NCBI RefSeq assembly: GCF_032911225.1 | Contig: NZ_CP136600.1 | Span: forward strand, 2,294,001-2,358,000 | Source of the DNA: Thalassotalea fonticola | GTDB lineage: Bacteria > Pseudomonadota > Gammaproteobacteria > Enterobacterales > Alteromonadaceae | DNA length: 64,000 nucleotides | Reading direction: 5' to 3' | Part shown: positions 44,044 to 53,447 of the stretch, piece by piece | Layout of the letters: each line of letters starts with the position of its first letter | Position numbering within the stretch: position 1 is the first letter of the stretch | Notes under the pieces: model-generated | What the model was told of the DNA's origin: nothing | Databases searched by the model: none | Seen by the model: only the letters and a program-made list of their open reading frames with translations | Translations under genes and position numbers: made by a program

Positions 44044-44968
44044 ACGCAACTCGATCCTCAATACTTGCAATTCGGCGGTGATCTATGGTTTCAATATGCT
44101 TTAATCTTGGCAACATGCCCATGCCGTTAGCTATTTGAATCGCTAAGCCTGGACGAGCATTCAACTCTAATACTAATGGACCTTTTTCTTTATCCAGCAC
44201 AATATCTGCTCCTAAATACTTCAGCCCAGACATTTCATAGCAGCCTGCTGCAAGATTGAGCATACGATCCCAATTACCAATTGCAACATCAGCAAAACTT
44301 TTGTCGGTATCAGGGTGATGAGTTATTGGCCGGTCAAATTGCACCGCACGTTTGGCTTTACCTGTAGCTATGTCTATGCCAACACCAACAGCGCCCTGAT
44401 GCAAGTTAGCTTTACCGTCGCTAGCGTGTGTCGCTAAACGCAGCATTGCCATCATCGGATAACCCTGGAAAATGATAATGCGAATATCTGGCACACCTTC
44501 ATGGCTTAAACCTTTAAAAGTAGGATCAAATTGAATCAAGGCCTCAATCACTGCAACATCTGCCGCACCACCTAAACTAAATAAACCGGCAAGAATATTA
44601 GTAATGTGACGCACAACTTCTTCTCTGGGTACATAGTCACCACTGGCTTTCATATAGCCATTTTCATCGGTTTTTAAGATCACTAAAATACCTTTGCCAC
44701 CACTACCTTTAGCAGGCTTTATACAAAAACCATTGTGATTTTCAAGAATTTCGAAAACTCGATTTACCTCAAATTGAAAACGAACTACACCAAGTAAATC
44801 AGGCACAGCAATGCCACAGTCAATGGCTAAGTTTTTAGTTTTTAATTTATCATCAACATTAGGATATAAAGCCCTGTCATTATAACGGCCAATATAAGAA
44901 AAATTTCTCTGATTCATCCCCATGATACCGCGGTCACGCAACTTAAACGGACTGACAAAATCAAACAT
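44018..44968 (-). CDS. ATP-grasp protein, alpha-L-glutamate ligase-like (RimK-related)
   Basis: The 316-aa protein has the ATP-grasp core: 'GFCIKPAKGSGGKGILVILK' binds ATP, 'DIRIIIFQGYPMMAMLRLAT' lies in the middle, and 'LGADIVLDKEKGPLVLELNARPGLAIQ' holds the metal-binding acidic residues and Asn. It belongs to the RimK-related group that is found next to inactive-transglutaminase membrane proteins. It should ligate an amino acid or peptide to an acceptor in the cytoplasm; the acceptor is unknown. It lies 9 bp after the transglutaminase-7TM gene and overlaps the M3 peptidase gene. Confidence 0.88.
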   Translation of the reverse strand: MFDFVSPFKLRDRGIMGMNQRNFSYIGRYNDRALYPNVDDKLKTKNLAIDCGIAVPDLLGVVRFQFEVNRVFEILENHNGFCIKPAKGSGGKGILVILKTDENGYMKASGDYVPREEVVRHITNILAGLFSLGGAADVAVIEALIQFDPTFKGLSHEGVPDIRIIIFQGYPMMAMLRLATHASDGKANLHQGAVGVGIDIATGKAKRAVQFDRPITHHPDTDKSFADVAIGNWDRMLNLAAGCYEMSGLKYLGADIVLDKEKGPLVLELNARPGLAIQIANGMGMLPRLKHIETIDHRRIASIEDRVAYAKSHFND

Positions 44969-44977
44969 GTTGTCCCC

Positions 44978-46474
44978 CTAATCTTCCGCTAACGGTTTAA
45001 ATCGGTGCAACTCTAATAAGCGGTAACCGGTATATTGGCCCATTAATAAAACGGCAGCCATGATCAAGGCATGTACACCTAAGAAGTTAAACGCCCAATG
45101 ACGAATTAAATAGTTATCCATCATCAAATAAGCAATAACCGCAACAATTAAGCTCCCCCCACCTTGGATCAACACCTCTTTACCGCCCTCTTCTTCCCAT
45201 AAAATCGACATGCGCTCTATGGTCCAAGCCATGATAATCATCGGAAAAAAGGTAATGGTTAATGCTTCTGTTAAACCCATTCTAAAGGCGACAACAGTAA
45301 ATAATACGATTATGCCAATTACAACGATTACCACAGCGGATATCCTTGACACCAAGAGAAGGTTCAGGTGCGAGAGATAAGATCGAATGACAAGACCGAC
45401 TGATACAATCAATAAGAAACCAACCACACCGTTAATCAGTTCAGTTTGAATGAATGAGGTAGCAATTAGAATTGGCATAAACGTGCCGCTGCACTTAAGG
45501 CCAATAATTACTCGTAAAAACACCACGACTAACGCGCCTATTGGCAATAATAAAATCCCTTTAAATAAATTTTGCTCATCTATAGGCAGGTGATATAAAC
45601 CAAAGTCAAAAAAGTCTCCTTTGGTAGCTGAACTGTTAGCTTCTTGCAATGCACTTTGGGTACTATGGCTTATTGAAAATACAACTTTTGAATTTCGACC
45701 ACCAACTAAATCTAACAAAGAAGGAGAGTTTTGTTGCCACACTAAAATAGGTAGGTCATTACCTAATTCACCATTTTCAACATTAAACATTTGCCAGCCA
45801 TTATTAATATATACTTTTAGCAGTGGAATTAATTGTTGATTGCGGCGACTATCTTCAAGCACTAATCCGCTTACCATCATTGCCGGCACCTTCGCCATTT
45901 GCATAAGCTGTACAAAAACTTCAGTTTTAGAATATTTAGATAATAATAATGCAACATTTTGGTTATCTGTTTTGATTATATTTAACACCTGTAGTACTAA
46001 AAACTGCTGGTTTCCTGATTTTTCAATTGCATGATTTAATAAGGTTTGCGCAGAGCTTTGATAAGGCTCCGACCATACATCCGCAACTATATCCTCTGCA
46101 GGTGCAGGTTCTTTCTCTGGGTTTATAGCACGCTTGTATGACGCTTGATAATACAAAGTTTGCTTGCCTTGTACTTGGCGTTTACTCCAAACCACTTCTG
46201 ACTTATCTTCTTCTCTGAAAACATGAACTCCGTACGCTGGGGAAGCAGTAAACTCATCAACAAGCTCAAATTTAGGATCTTTAGGCAAGGTTAATTTGGC
46301 ATTTACCGGTTCATTTTTACCGGTAAATTCAATTTCGGCTTCAATTTGCCAAATATCTATTTGCTCTCCAGCGGTTAACGGTACTCCCATTTCTACATGA
46401 CGGTAATAAATACTACTAATGCCAGTAACAATAAGTGCAAAAACAATAATTAAAAAAGGTGTTCTAGAGGTCAA
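44978..46474 (-). CDS. Inactive transglutaminase fused to seven membrane helices
   Basis: One N-terminal membrane helix is followed by a periplasmic transglutaminase-like domain (about residues 35-270) without an evident catalytic Cys-His-Asp triad. A C-terminal block of seven hydrophobic helices begins near 'LFKGILLLPIGALVVVFLRV'. This is the layout of the PF14400/PF14402 family. It probably senses or binds a peptide or peptidoglycan-like ligand outside and signals or transports inward. It starts 2 bp after the retropepsin-like gene ends, and the pair with the ATP-grasp gene is a recurrent gammaproteobacterial module. Confidence 0.88.
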   Translation of the reverse strand: MTSRTPFLIIVFALIVTGISSIYYRHVEMGVPLTAGEQIDIWQIEAEIEFTGKNEPVNAKLTLPKDPKFELVDEFTASPAYGVHVFREEDKSEVVWSKRQVQGKQTLYYQASYKRAINPEKEPAPAEDIVADVWSEPYQSSAQTLLNHAIEKSGNQQFLVLQVLNIIKTDNQNVALLLSKYSKTEVFVQLMQMAKVPAMMVSGLVLEDSRRNQQLIPLLKVYINNGWQMFNVENGELGNDLPILVWQQNSPSLLDLVGGRNSKVVFSISHSTQSALQEANSSATKGDFFDFGLYHLPIDEQNLFKGILLLPIGALVVVFLRVIIGLKCSGTFMPILIATSFIQTELINGVVGFLLIVSVGLVIRSYLSHLNLLLVSRISAVVIVVIGIIVLFTVVAFRMGLTEALTITFFPMIIMAWTIERMSILWEEEGGKEVLIQGGGSLIVAVIAYLMMDNYLIRHWAFNFLGVHALIMAAVLLMGQYTGYRLLELHRFKPLAED

Positions 46475-46476
46475 AA

Positions 46477-47190
46477 TTATTTTCCTTCTAATAGATGTTT
46501 TCTACTGACATCAACTAGGGCTATATCTTTCAAAAAGTTCCGGCCGATCAACACTTGAAATTCCAAATGACTTCGATCTGCAAGGTTAAATGTTTGGTTG
46601 CGATATTCCTTTTTACCAACTTTTATCGATACTTTTATTTCAAGACGCTCTTCAGCTTTCATATTACTTTGTTGCTTAATTTTGACGGTGTCATAAATGG
46701 GGTATTCAAAAACGGCTGAATCTTTCGCTGTTTTTAAGGAGAACTTCACCCATTTTTTTCCATCACGTTCAAATTTAACAAGATTGTAAACACCTAAAGA
46801 AGAGGTATCTGCACCGGTATCTATTCTCGCAGCAAACGTTGTTTTCTCTTTCACTAGAAATATATTTTCTACCTCACCAACCAGGATTTTATCAGTCGGG
46901 TTAGTTTGCTTGCCTTTCATCGAGCAACGTTCCACATAAACCACCTCTTTTTCTTTCGTTGCTGAATTACTATCACCATTACCACTCATTGCGGCTTTTA
47001 ATTCGGCAGCAAGTTGTTGATTATCCCGAGTACAACTTTCATTTATTTGTTTTGAGAGAGATTGCTCAAGATTAGCTATATTATTATTTACTTGTTCCAT
47101 TTGGGCATTGGCTGCAGACGCTGAATTCTCGTTTGCGACACAACCTGATAGTGCAATAATTGAAATTGCTAACATTATGTTTCTGAACAT
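46477..47190 (-). CDS. Retropepsin-like aspartic protease / 'ATP-dependent zinc protease' family lipoprotein (PF05618)
   Basis: Lipobox ALSGC gives an acylated Cys at residue 17. A coiled-coil-like stretch (about 30-65) precedes the PF05618 domain. That domain has the retropepsin-type active site 'ARIDTGADTSSLG' (D124) and 'FQVLIGRNFLKD', a second psi-loop-like element. Related RimB-like enzymes act on glutamate-modified substrates. The family name 'zinc protease' is historical; the DTGA motif points to an aspartic mechanism. It is the first gene of a six-gene minus-strand operon running to 40021. The promoter should lie in 47191-47345, next to the structured repeat. Confidence 0.85.
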   Translation of the reverse strand: MFRNIMLAISIIALSGCVANENSASAANAQMEQVNNNIANLEQSLSKQINESCTRDNQQLAAELKAAMSGNGDSNSATKEKEVVYVERCSMKGKQTNPTDKILVGEVENIFLVKEKTTFAARIDTGADTSSLGVYNLVKFERDGKKWVKFSLKTAKDSAVFEYPIYDTVKIKQQSNMKAEERLEIKVSIKVGKKEYRNQTFNLADRSHLEFQVLIGRNFLKDIALVDVSRKHLLEGK

Positions 47191-47345
47191 ATTGAAAACT
47201 TCTGAATATTTTTTAAATTGGTTCTTTAATTTTAAGACATATTGAGCAAAATGTTATTTTATTAACTGTAATAAGTTGTACAAACGCTTTACACTAAATT
47301 AAAAAATTAACTCCATCCCTTTAACCACGGGGAATGTGAGTAACT

Positions 47346-47608
47346 ATACCATTCTGCATAAGGAATGAATCACTCAGCGATACTAAAAGAGTTTTAGGCA
47401 AGGCTTTCATTTTGTACTGTGGTTATTCCACTGAAAAAATGTTTAACGCAGCTTAAAACTCTTTTAGTATCGCCCTTAGGGTGTTTATCAAACCCACGAT
47501 AACGGCCCAAAATTTAAAGAAGATAGAATAACTATCTGCTTCAAATTTAGATTGTTCTAGTGCGTTTGATAAACACTGAGTTGACTATATACTTATGCAG
47601 ATTGGTAT
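47346..47608. mobile_element. MITE-like structured element with 17-bp terminal inverted repeats
   Basis: Ends ATACCATTCTGCATAAG (47346-47362) and CTTATGCAGATTGGTAT (47592-47608) are inverted with one mismatch. Inside are a 20-bp-arm inverted repeat (47377-47396 with 47454-47473) and a 13-bp-arm repeat (47481-47493 with 47564-47576). The latter encloses another hairpin of 17-nt arms (47510-47526 with 47532-47548, two mismatches). No reading frame or transposase is present. Size, ends and nesting fit a non-autonomous transposable element. A clear target duplication is not visible. Confidence 0.65.
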
Positions 47609-47693
47609 CTGTAATGACAAAGCGTTATAAAAAGCCTTTGAATATTTCGTGTATTTTTTATACAAAACAATTAGTTATAACAAGAGAAATAAT

Positions 47694-47867
47694 ATGACAC
47701 TTAAAAATGCCCCTGCTTATATTCAATTGGCGGTTGATTTAATTCAAATACTAGAAGAGCATGAATTAGATAATGAAACAGTATTAAAAGCCCTCTCTAT
47801 TGTTACCCAAGATTTTGAAAGTAAAGCGAGTAACGCACTCACAACCAACTCCCAAGTTTCGCAATAA
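47694..47867 (+). CDS. ybaM: YbaM family protein (DUF2496)
   Basis: The 57-aa product MTLKNAPAYIQLAVDLIQIL onwards matches the YbaM pattern: '(L)xNAPxxxxLAVDLIxxLE', then a helix ending 'VLKALxIVxxDF'. Function is unknown; in enterobacteria the gene lies next to priC. I chose ATG 47694, preceded by AAGAGAAA, over a longer frame from 47649 that lacks family support. It begins about 85 bp after the MITE-like element, which may supply or disturb its promoter. Confidence 0.82.
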   Translation: MTLKNAPAYIQLAVDLIQILEEHELDNETVLKALSIVTQDFESKASNALTTNSQVSQ

Positions 47868-47926
47868 ATCATTATCAAGCTATAATTAAAGGCTCAGTTT
47901 TAGAATTTTATAAAAAGAATAATAAA

Positions 47927-48559
47927 TTGTTAATAATTTCATCTCATCATAGATCCTGGTTAAAATTGACACTTGCTTGTGCAAGTCTGCTATTACTGCC
48001 ACAAAGTTTTGCAGAAACTCCGTTGGTTTATAAATACAAATCAAAGCAAGGTATTCCTTCTTTTTCTGACATTGAACCGCAAAACGTTCGATATAAGGTA
48101 ATTCAGGTAGGTTGCTTCGCCTGTAATGTTAATTCAATGGTGAACTGGTATAACACACCATTAAATACCAGCGCTTTTAATGATTTAATTTTAAAAAATG
48201 CATTCTTGCATAATGTTGAACCGGCGTTGATTAGAGCTATTATTCACGCAGAATCGCACTTCAAAGAAAATGCGACCTCTAAGGTAGGTGCGCAAGGTTT
48301 GATGCAATTGATGCCGGCAACGGCACAAGAGTTAGGCGTTAAAAATTCATTAAATGCCGAAGATAATATTCAAGGTGGGGTTAAACATTTAGCCAAGTTA
48401 TTAAAGAAATATCGAGGCAATATTAAATTAGTGGCCGCGGCTTATAATGCTGGTGAAGGTGCGGTAAAAAAATATGGTGGCGTACCACCATATGAAGAAA
48501 CATTAGTATATGTAGATAGAGTAAAAATTCTTCACTCAAGGTATCGTCAAACGGGTTAA
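47927..48559 (+). CDS. Lytic transglycosylase, SLT domain (Slt/MltC-like)
   Basis: A signal peptide to about Ala29 is followed by a short DUF4124-like segment ('LVYKYKSKQGIPSFSDIEP') with a CxxC pair ('GCFAC'). The SLT lysozyme-like domain then carries catalytic E109 in 'IIHAESHFKENATS', 'GAQGLMQLMPATAQELGV' and 'AAYNAGEGAVKKYGGVPPYEET'. It cleaves peptidoglycan glycan strands to 1,6-anhydro products in the periplasm. The start used is TTG at 47927, which gives a full signal peptide; no ATG lies in frame nearby, so this start is moderately certain. Convergent with the cytochrome gene, 5 bp apart. Confidence 0.85.
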   Translation: MLIISSHHRSWLKLTLACASLLLLPQSFAETPLVYKYKSKQGIPSFSDIEPQNVRYKVIQVGCFACNVNSMVNWYNTPLNTSAFNDLILKNAFLHNVEPALIRAIIHAESHFKENATSKVGAQGLMQLMPATAQELGVKNSLNAEDNIQGGVKHLAKLLKKYRGNIKLVAAAYNAGEGAVKKYGGVPPYEETLVYVDRVKILHSRYRQTG

Positions 48560-48564
48560 AATGC

Positions 48565-50715
48565 TTACCTTAGCGCCATAAAGTAATCAAAATCGACTCT
48601 GCTATTTGCCTTTTGTGACAACGACAATCCCAATTCAACTAATTGCTGATTTTGCCCGTAAGCGTTTACCATGTCTCTTAATAATTCAATTGCTTTTACC
48701 GTATCGCCTGTACCATCAATAGCAAGGGCATAAATATATGCATACTGTTGATCTTGAGGTGATAACGCCATTGATTTTTTAAACAGTGGTATAGCTTTAT
48801 TTAGCTGTTGCTGACGAACGAAATGCAGACCATAACCATAATGCAATAATGCCGAGGTAGGAATATTCTTTATTGCCTTGTTGTAAACTGCTACAACTTG
48901 ATTAGTCTTGCCTTGAGTTCGGTATAATTCAGCCAAATTTGAATAGGCAGAATCAAAGTAAGGATCGACAGAAATTGCTTTCAAGTAAGACTTTTCTGCG
49001 CCAAGCAAGTCCTCTTGCCCCATAGCAACCATGCCTTGGTTCAGTCTTCCTTCACCGCGCCAACCACTTTGCTCATTAGCTACTATCAACTCATTTAAGG
49101 CACTTTTAAAACTTGGTTTGTCACTGTCAGGAATATAAACATCAAGCAAAGAACGAGCAGCCGCAATTCGAATTGCGGCTAAGTCATCATTAAGTAATGG
49201 GCTTAATAATTCAGCTCTAAAACCAGGGTTTATTAATGATGCCGTGCCTGCTGCGGCAAGACGAAGTAAATCTTCGTTATCAGTTATAAAAGGTTTCAAC
49301 GATAGATGGCTTAACTGCTCGGTGCTAAAACCAAGCATCTGTAATGCTGTTGCTCTTGAGATAATATCAATGGCTTCATCGTTAACTATCGCTAGATGTT
49401 GTTCTAAACTAATGCTTTGGCCTTGTTGTAAACGCCAAAAGTTTTGCCTTGTTTCACTATCTACTCTTGGCTTAACTTTCCAAGATTTTAACAAATTTAC
49501 AGCCCATTTATTATCTTGTTGCTGATGACATGTTGTACAAGCATTTGGACTGGCGAATTTTTCTGATAAATCAGGACGAGGAATTTTAAAACTATGGTCG
49601 CGTCTATCATCCACGCCCATATACGTGGTTTCTGGCATGTGACAATTTACACATTGTGCGCCATCAGAGTCTTTTTCATGGTGGTGATGTTCAGGTTTGT
49701 CAAATACATCACTGGCATGGCATTGCAAACATAAGCCATTATCTGGTATTTTGATTTTCATCGTGTGTTGATCATGACAATCAATGCAGTTTACTCCGTT
49801 AGCATACATTTTACTTTGTAAGAATGAGCCATAAACATACACTTCTTCTTTAATCTGGCCATCGACATGATACATCGGCGCTTGTAAAAATTGAGGAGAA
49901 AATTGGTCTAAGAATTTTTTACTTGGGTCAATACCATCCGTTAACGGTGCTCGTAAAGCATGACAAGAGAAACATTGCTCCATAAAGCTATTGTCACGTT
50001 TGTCACCTATCCACTGCGCGGTATTTTCTCCTGCAGTTCGTTGCCAGCCACCTTTTGCTACAGGCTTGCTTTGCTTATTATCTTGATGACCATCCATATT
50101 TGCATGACAAGATACACAGCCAACATTAATACCGGTAAAACTTGAATCAAAATGATTTTCTTTACTATCGTAATTGCGTTTTAAACCATCGGAATGACAA
50201 TCCGCACACATACCGTTCCAGTTTTGTAATGGTTGACGCCAATGCAATCTATCAGCCGGTTTTATTTCTTCATTTTGATAATTATGGTACCAACGTTGTC
50301 CGCCTTCATCGATAGAACGTGCGTCCCAGGCAAAAGGTAAAACTTGAAATCGGCCAGTTTCAGTTTCAACTAGGTATTGCTGCAAAGGATAATGACCGAA
50401 GGTATAGGTTATTGGTAGAGTTTCAGTTTTTTGATCATAAGAAATATCAACAAAGTACTTGCCTTGTTGCTGATAAAAGTAAGCTTTTTGACCGTAGTGT
50501 TCAGCAGTTTGTTTATCAAAGTTACCTACGACACTGTCTTTACTTGCTACTGCCATCGACTTGGCATGATCAGATTGTTGCCACTTAGTGGTTTGTTCTT
50601 GATGACAGTCTATGCACGCTTGGTTCTCGCTAGCTGATAAATCAAAAGAGACGGCTAAGTTGAGTGCAGCAAGAATAAAAAATGATAATTTAAAAAAAGA
50701 GTTAAAAGTATGCAC
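48565..50715 (-). CDS. Octaheme c-type cytochrome with C-terminal HEAT/TPR repeats
   Basis: The start is GTG at 50715 and a signal peptide ends near residue 28. Eight CxxCH heme sites are visible in order: CIDCH, CADCH, CVSCH, CFSCH, CIDCH, CLQCH, CVNCH and CTTCH. They occupy the first roughly 400 residues. After these come HEAT-like repeats ('AAGTASLINPGFRAELLSP', 'LAAIRIAAARSLLD'), then three or four TPRs ('AEKSYLKAISVDPYFDSAYSN', 'LFKKSMALSPQDQQYAY'). Such multiheme-TPR proteins carry electrons in the periplasm; the acceptor is unknown. 'HHHHEKD'-like His clusters could be extra metal ligands. It is monocistronic and unrelated to the glycan locus by sequence. Confidence 0.88.
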   Translation of the reverse strand: MHTFNSFFKLSFFILAALNLAVSFDLSASENQACIDCHQEQTTKWQQSDHAKSMAVASKDSVVGNFDKQTAEHYGQKAYFYQQQGKYFVDISYDQKTETLPITYTFGHYPLQQYLVETETGRFQVLPFAWDARSIDEGGQRWYHNYQNEEIKPADRLHWRQPLQNWNGMCADCHSDGLKRNYDSKENHFDSSFTGINVGCVSCHANMDGHQDNKQSKPVAKGGWQRTAGENTAQWIGDKRDNSFMEQCFSCHALRAPLTDGIDPSKKFLDQFSPQFLQAPMYHVDGQIKEEVYVYGSFLQSKMYANGVNCIDCHDQHTMKIKIPDNGLCLQCHASDVFDKPEHHHHEKDSDGAQCVNCHMPETTYMGVDDRRDHSFKIPRPDLSEKFASPNACTTCHQQQDNKWAVNLLKSWKVKPRVDSETRQNFWRLQQGQSISLEQHLAIVNDEAIDIISRATALQMLGFSTEQLSHLSLKPFITDNEDLLRLAAAGTASLINPGFRAELLSPLLNDDLAAIRIAAARSLLDVYIPDSDKPSFKSALNELIVANEQSGWRGEGRLNQGMVAMGQEDLLGAEKSYLKAISVDPYFDSAYSNLAELYRTQGKTNQVVAVYNKAIKNIPTSALLHYGYGLHFVRQQQLNKAIPLFKKSMALSPQDQQYAYIYALAIDGTGDTVKAIELLRDMVNAYGQNQQLVELGLSLSQKANSRVDFDYFMALR

Positions 50716-50845
50716 AAAGAGCCCATGTTTGATGTTGTTATGCTAACTGAAGTGAAGATTATATCGTTCAGTAAAAATAATAAAAGAAAAAAGAGCATAA
50801 CAAAAGTATGCTCGTACAAAAAGCTACTACAAACAAAAGTTTAGA

Positions 50846-51991
50846 TTAACTTATAACTTTTGTTGCGTATGCCGAATTATTAGGAAATATTTTAGTAATT
50901 TTATTTGAATCTAAATTCCAATGCTGCTGTAACACTGCACCGACCCATGAAAAGGTATTGGTTGTCGGCATTAAATCACGACCATTAAATAGTTGTGATT
51001 GTGCTAACCCTGGCCAGTTACCTAAAACTTTCCCGCCCTGCACTGCGCCGCCAGCGATAAACATTGCACTGCCGGTACCGTGGTCTGTACCACCTGTACC
51101 ATTTTCCTTAGCAGTTCGACCAAACTCAGTTGCAATCATTACTACTGTATCTTGCCAATTATCACCAAGCTCAGTTTGTAAGGCCGCAATACCACTATCA
51201 AGTTCTTTAAGCTGCCTGTCTAACCGAAAAGTTTGACTGTTATGGGTATCCCAACCACCAATTTCCAACATCGCACAATCAACACCATTATTGCCTGTCA
51301 TCAACTTGCCACACGACTTTGCCAGATCAATAAACTTGCCTTTACGCTTAATTTTGCTATCACCAGCCATTTTCTGGGTATTCAAGCCTTCCTCTAGGCG
51401 AGAAAGCAACATTTCATCGTTTTGATACAAGTTCATTAACGCTTCATAAATATTATCATCAGCATCCTTTAATCTCGACGGATACCAAGTGCTAACCTTA
51501 TCACTACTTCTCATACTGATAGGAATAGAATTAGCAACCGCTAACGCTTTAGTATCGGTATTCATTTCGTTTAACGCTCTTCCTAACCACCCGGTATCAT
51601 GGTCCATACTCGGCAAACCGCTTTCTAAATAATCTTGCCCGTCAAAATGTGAACGCCGCGGATAACCAGAGCCAACAGCAACAATAGGTAACAGTTGTTT
51701 CTTTTGATATAAACCATGCATATGCTTTAAAGCTGGATGCAACGAAAAATCTGTTGTTAGAGGTAATAAATCATTCGCTATTGATGGTGCTAATTTAGGC
51801 CTTAAACCTTGATAGTTTTTATCACTAATTGGTACAACTGTATGTAACGAATCCATTGCTCCACGTAAAACGACCCAAACAATCTTTTTCGACTTGCCCG
51901 TTAATTTATTTACAGCTGCTAATGATGGAGTTTGCAATAAAACTAATGACGCAGAAGCTCCAAGGGTTTTAATAAATTGACGTCTTTTCAT
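50846..51991 (-). CDS. DUF1501 family protein with twin-arginine signal
   Basis: The N-terminus MKRRQFIKTLGASASLVLL is a Tat-type signal, so the protein is exported folded. The DUF1501 domain belongs to the alkaline phosphatase/sulfatase superfamily by fold: 'VVLRGAMDSLHTVVPI', 'EIGGWDTHNSQTFR' and 'VVMIATEFGRTAKENGTGGTDHG' contain putative metal-binding Asp/His. Enzymatic activity is not established. It starts 10 bp after the DUF1800 gene with AGGGGA upstream, so the two form an operon. The pair is often seen together in marine bacteria and planctomycetes. Confidence 0.88.
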   Translation of the reverse strand: MKRRQFIKTLGASASLVLLQTPSLAAVNKLTGKSKKIVWVVLRGAMDSLHTVVPISDKNYQGLRPKLAPSIANDLLPLTTDFSLHPALKHMHGLYQKKQLLPIVAVGSGYPRRSHFDGQDYLESGLPSMDHDTGWLGRALNEMNTDTKALAVANSIPISMRSSDKVSTWYPSRLKDADDNIYEALMNLYQNDEMLLSRLEEGLNTQKMAGDSKIKRKGKFIDLAKSCGKLMTGNNGVDCAMLEIGGWDTHNSQTFRLDRQLKELDSGIAALQTELGDNWQDTVVMIATEFGRTAKENGTGGTDHGTGSAMFIAGGAVQGGKVLGNWPGLAQSQLFNGRDLMPTTNTFSWVGAVLQQHWNLDSNKITKIFPNNSAYATKVIS

Positions 51992-52001
51992 AATTTTCCC
52001 C

Positions 52002-53378
52002 TTACCTACGCAAAAATTCTGGGCTCATTAACAACATTGCTAATGCTTGTTTTCTACTTTCTGCCCGTACAACTGCTTTATATGTAATACTCGAAGTTGG
52101 CAATGCTAACGTATCATTCATAATAGTTTCAGCGTTAGCTCTTACGCGACTTACTAACGAAGCAGTCCAATCAATTTTAGACATTAAGGCGTTTCCACCA
52201 TCCCAGTCTTGCTGTTCATCACTGAAACCTGCAGGCGAGCCAGCTTTGAAGGGTTGCTGGCCAAAGGTGTTTAAGGTAAAAAATAGTTGCTTAAAATTGA
52301 TAGATTTAATATTTAATGCACGAAATGAAGACTGTAAGTACTCTCTTGGTGTTTTAAATTTTTTCTGTTCTGCTGACCATGCTTGCTCAGAATGAATTAA
52401 CGCCAGCATTACTTCTTTTATATTGCCGCCGGTTTTTTGCCAGCGCTTTACTAAAATATCTACTAACTGAGGATCCGGACTATCGCTGACAAAATGCTTT
52501 ACTAGTTTGCTACAAACAAATTTAGCAGTATTAGGATGATTAGCTAAATCTTTCAACATAGCCTCGCCTTGTTTAATCCCTTTCTGATTATAAGTTTTTC
52601 CTAGAAGAGTTCTCTTTCCAGGTTCTTTCCCCCAAGCTCTATAGGTAAAGCCGACGCCATCATCTTTATTAGGATTAGCAATACTCCAACCGGTTATACC
52701 TTTAGCAAGTTCAATGACATCATTTTGGCTATAGCCGCCATTAACCCCCAAGGTATGTAATTCTAATATTTCCCGTGCTAAATTTTCATTTAGACCTATG
52801 CCTTTTTTGTTGTTTTTATTTTTTTTACTATTTAACGCTAGTTTAGAATTAGGCCCGAATGAGCGTTCATTGTTTAAATAAATCAACATGGCTGGGTGCT
52901 TACTTACCGCCAGTAACATATCTTCAAAACGGTTAAATAAATTATTGGCTATAGCTTCTCGTTCAAGTGTTGGCCCAATCGCCGGCATCATTTTACCATC
53001 AGCTGAAACGCTGAAGTGATTAGAAAAAAAGTCCAATAAACGCCAAGTAAGACTACTGTCACTATTGATACTTTGTACAAATGCATCAGTTGCAAGCTTT
53101 TGATATGTCGATTTTATAAATCTTGCTCTATCCTTTTTTGCTTTTTTAAATTGCTCAGTATCTGATTTATTTTTTTTCTTTTTATAAGCCAAATTAAATT
53201 CACTAAGTTGTTTAAAAACATCATTTGAGGTAGGAAGGCTTTGATCAAAAGATATCGGCATTAACTGTGCTGATAGCCATTTTTTCGGGTTTTTTTCAGC
53301 TTGTACAAGCTCACCGGGCTTTGCGCCTAAACCAAACCGGTTCGCAGCAATTGTTGCATTCGTATTAGCAGTACTCAT
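52002..53378 (-). CDS. DUF1800 family protein
   Basis: The 458-aa product starts MSTANTNATIAANRFGLGAKPG. Conserved DUF1800 stretches include 'ANNLFNRFEDMLLAVSKHPAMLIYLNN', 'NENLAREILELHTLGVNGGYSQNDVIELAKGITGW' and the C-terminal 'ALAMLLMSPEFLRR'. The function is unknown. No signal peptide is obvious. I chose ATG 53378 over a TTG at 53390 because the family start fits and GGGTG lies upstream. Operon partner of the DUF1501 gene. The divergent sulfatase promoter with operator h lies about 150-165 bp upstream, so common regulation is possible but unproven. Confidence 0.85.
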   Translation of the reverse strand: MSTANTNATIAANRFGLGAKPGELVQAEKNPKKWLSAQLMPISFDQSLPTSNDVFKQLSEFNLAYKKKKNKSDTEQFKKAKKDRARFIKSTYQKLATDAFVQSINSDSSLTWRLLDFFSNHFSVSADGKMMPAIGPTLEREAIANNLFNRFEDMLLAVSKHPAMLIYLNNERSFGPNSKLALNSKKNKNNKKGIGLNENLAREILELHTLGVNGGYSQNDVIELAKGITGWSIANPNKDDGVGFTYRAWGKEPGKRTLLGKTYNQKGIKQGEAMLKDLANHPNTAKFVCSKLVKHFVSDSPDPQLVDILVKRWQKTGGNIKEVMLALIHSEQAWSAEQKKFKTPREYLQSSFRALNIKSINFKQLFFTLNTFGQQPFKAGSPAGFSDEQQDWDGGNALMSKIDWTASLVSRVRANAETIMNDTLALPTSSITYKAVVRAESRKQALAMLLMSPEFLRR

Positions 53379-53447
53379 ATTAACACCCAATGATAAATCT
53401 ATATTGTCAAAATAAGATTAACAATAAATTTACCATTCACCATTGAT

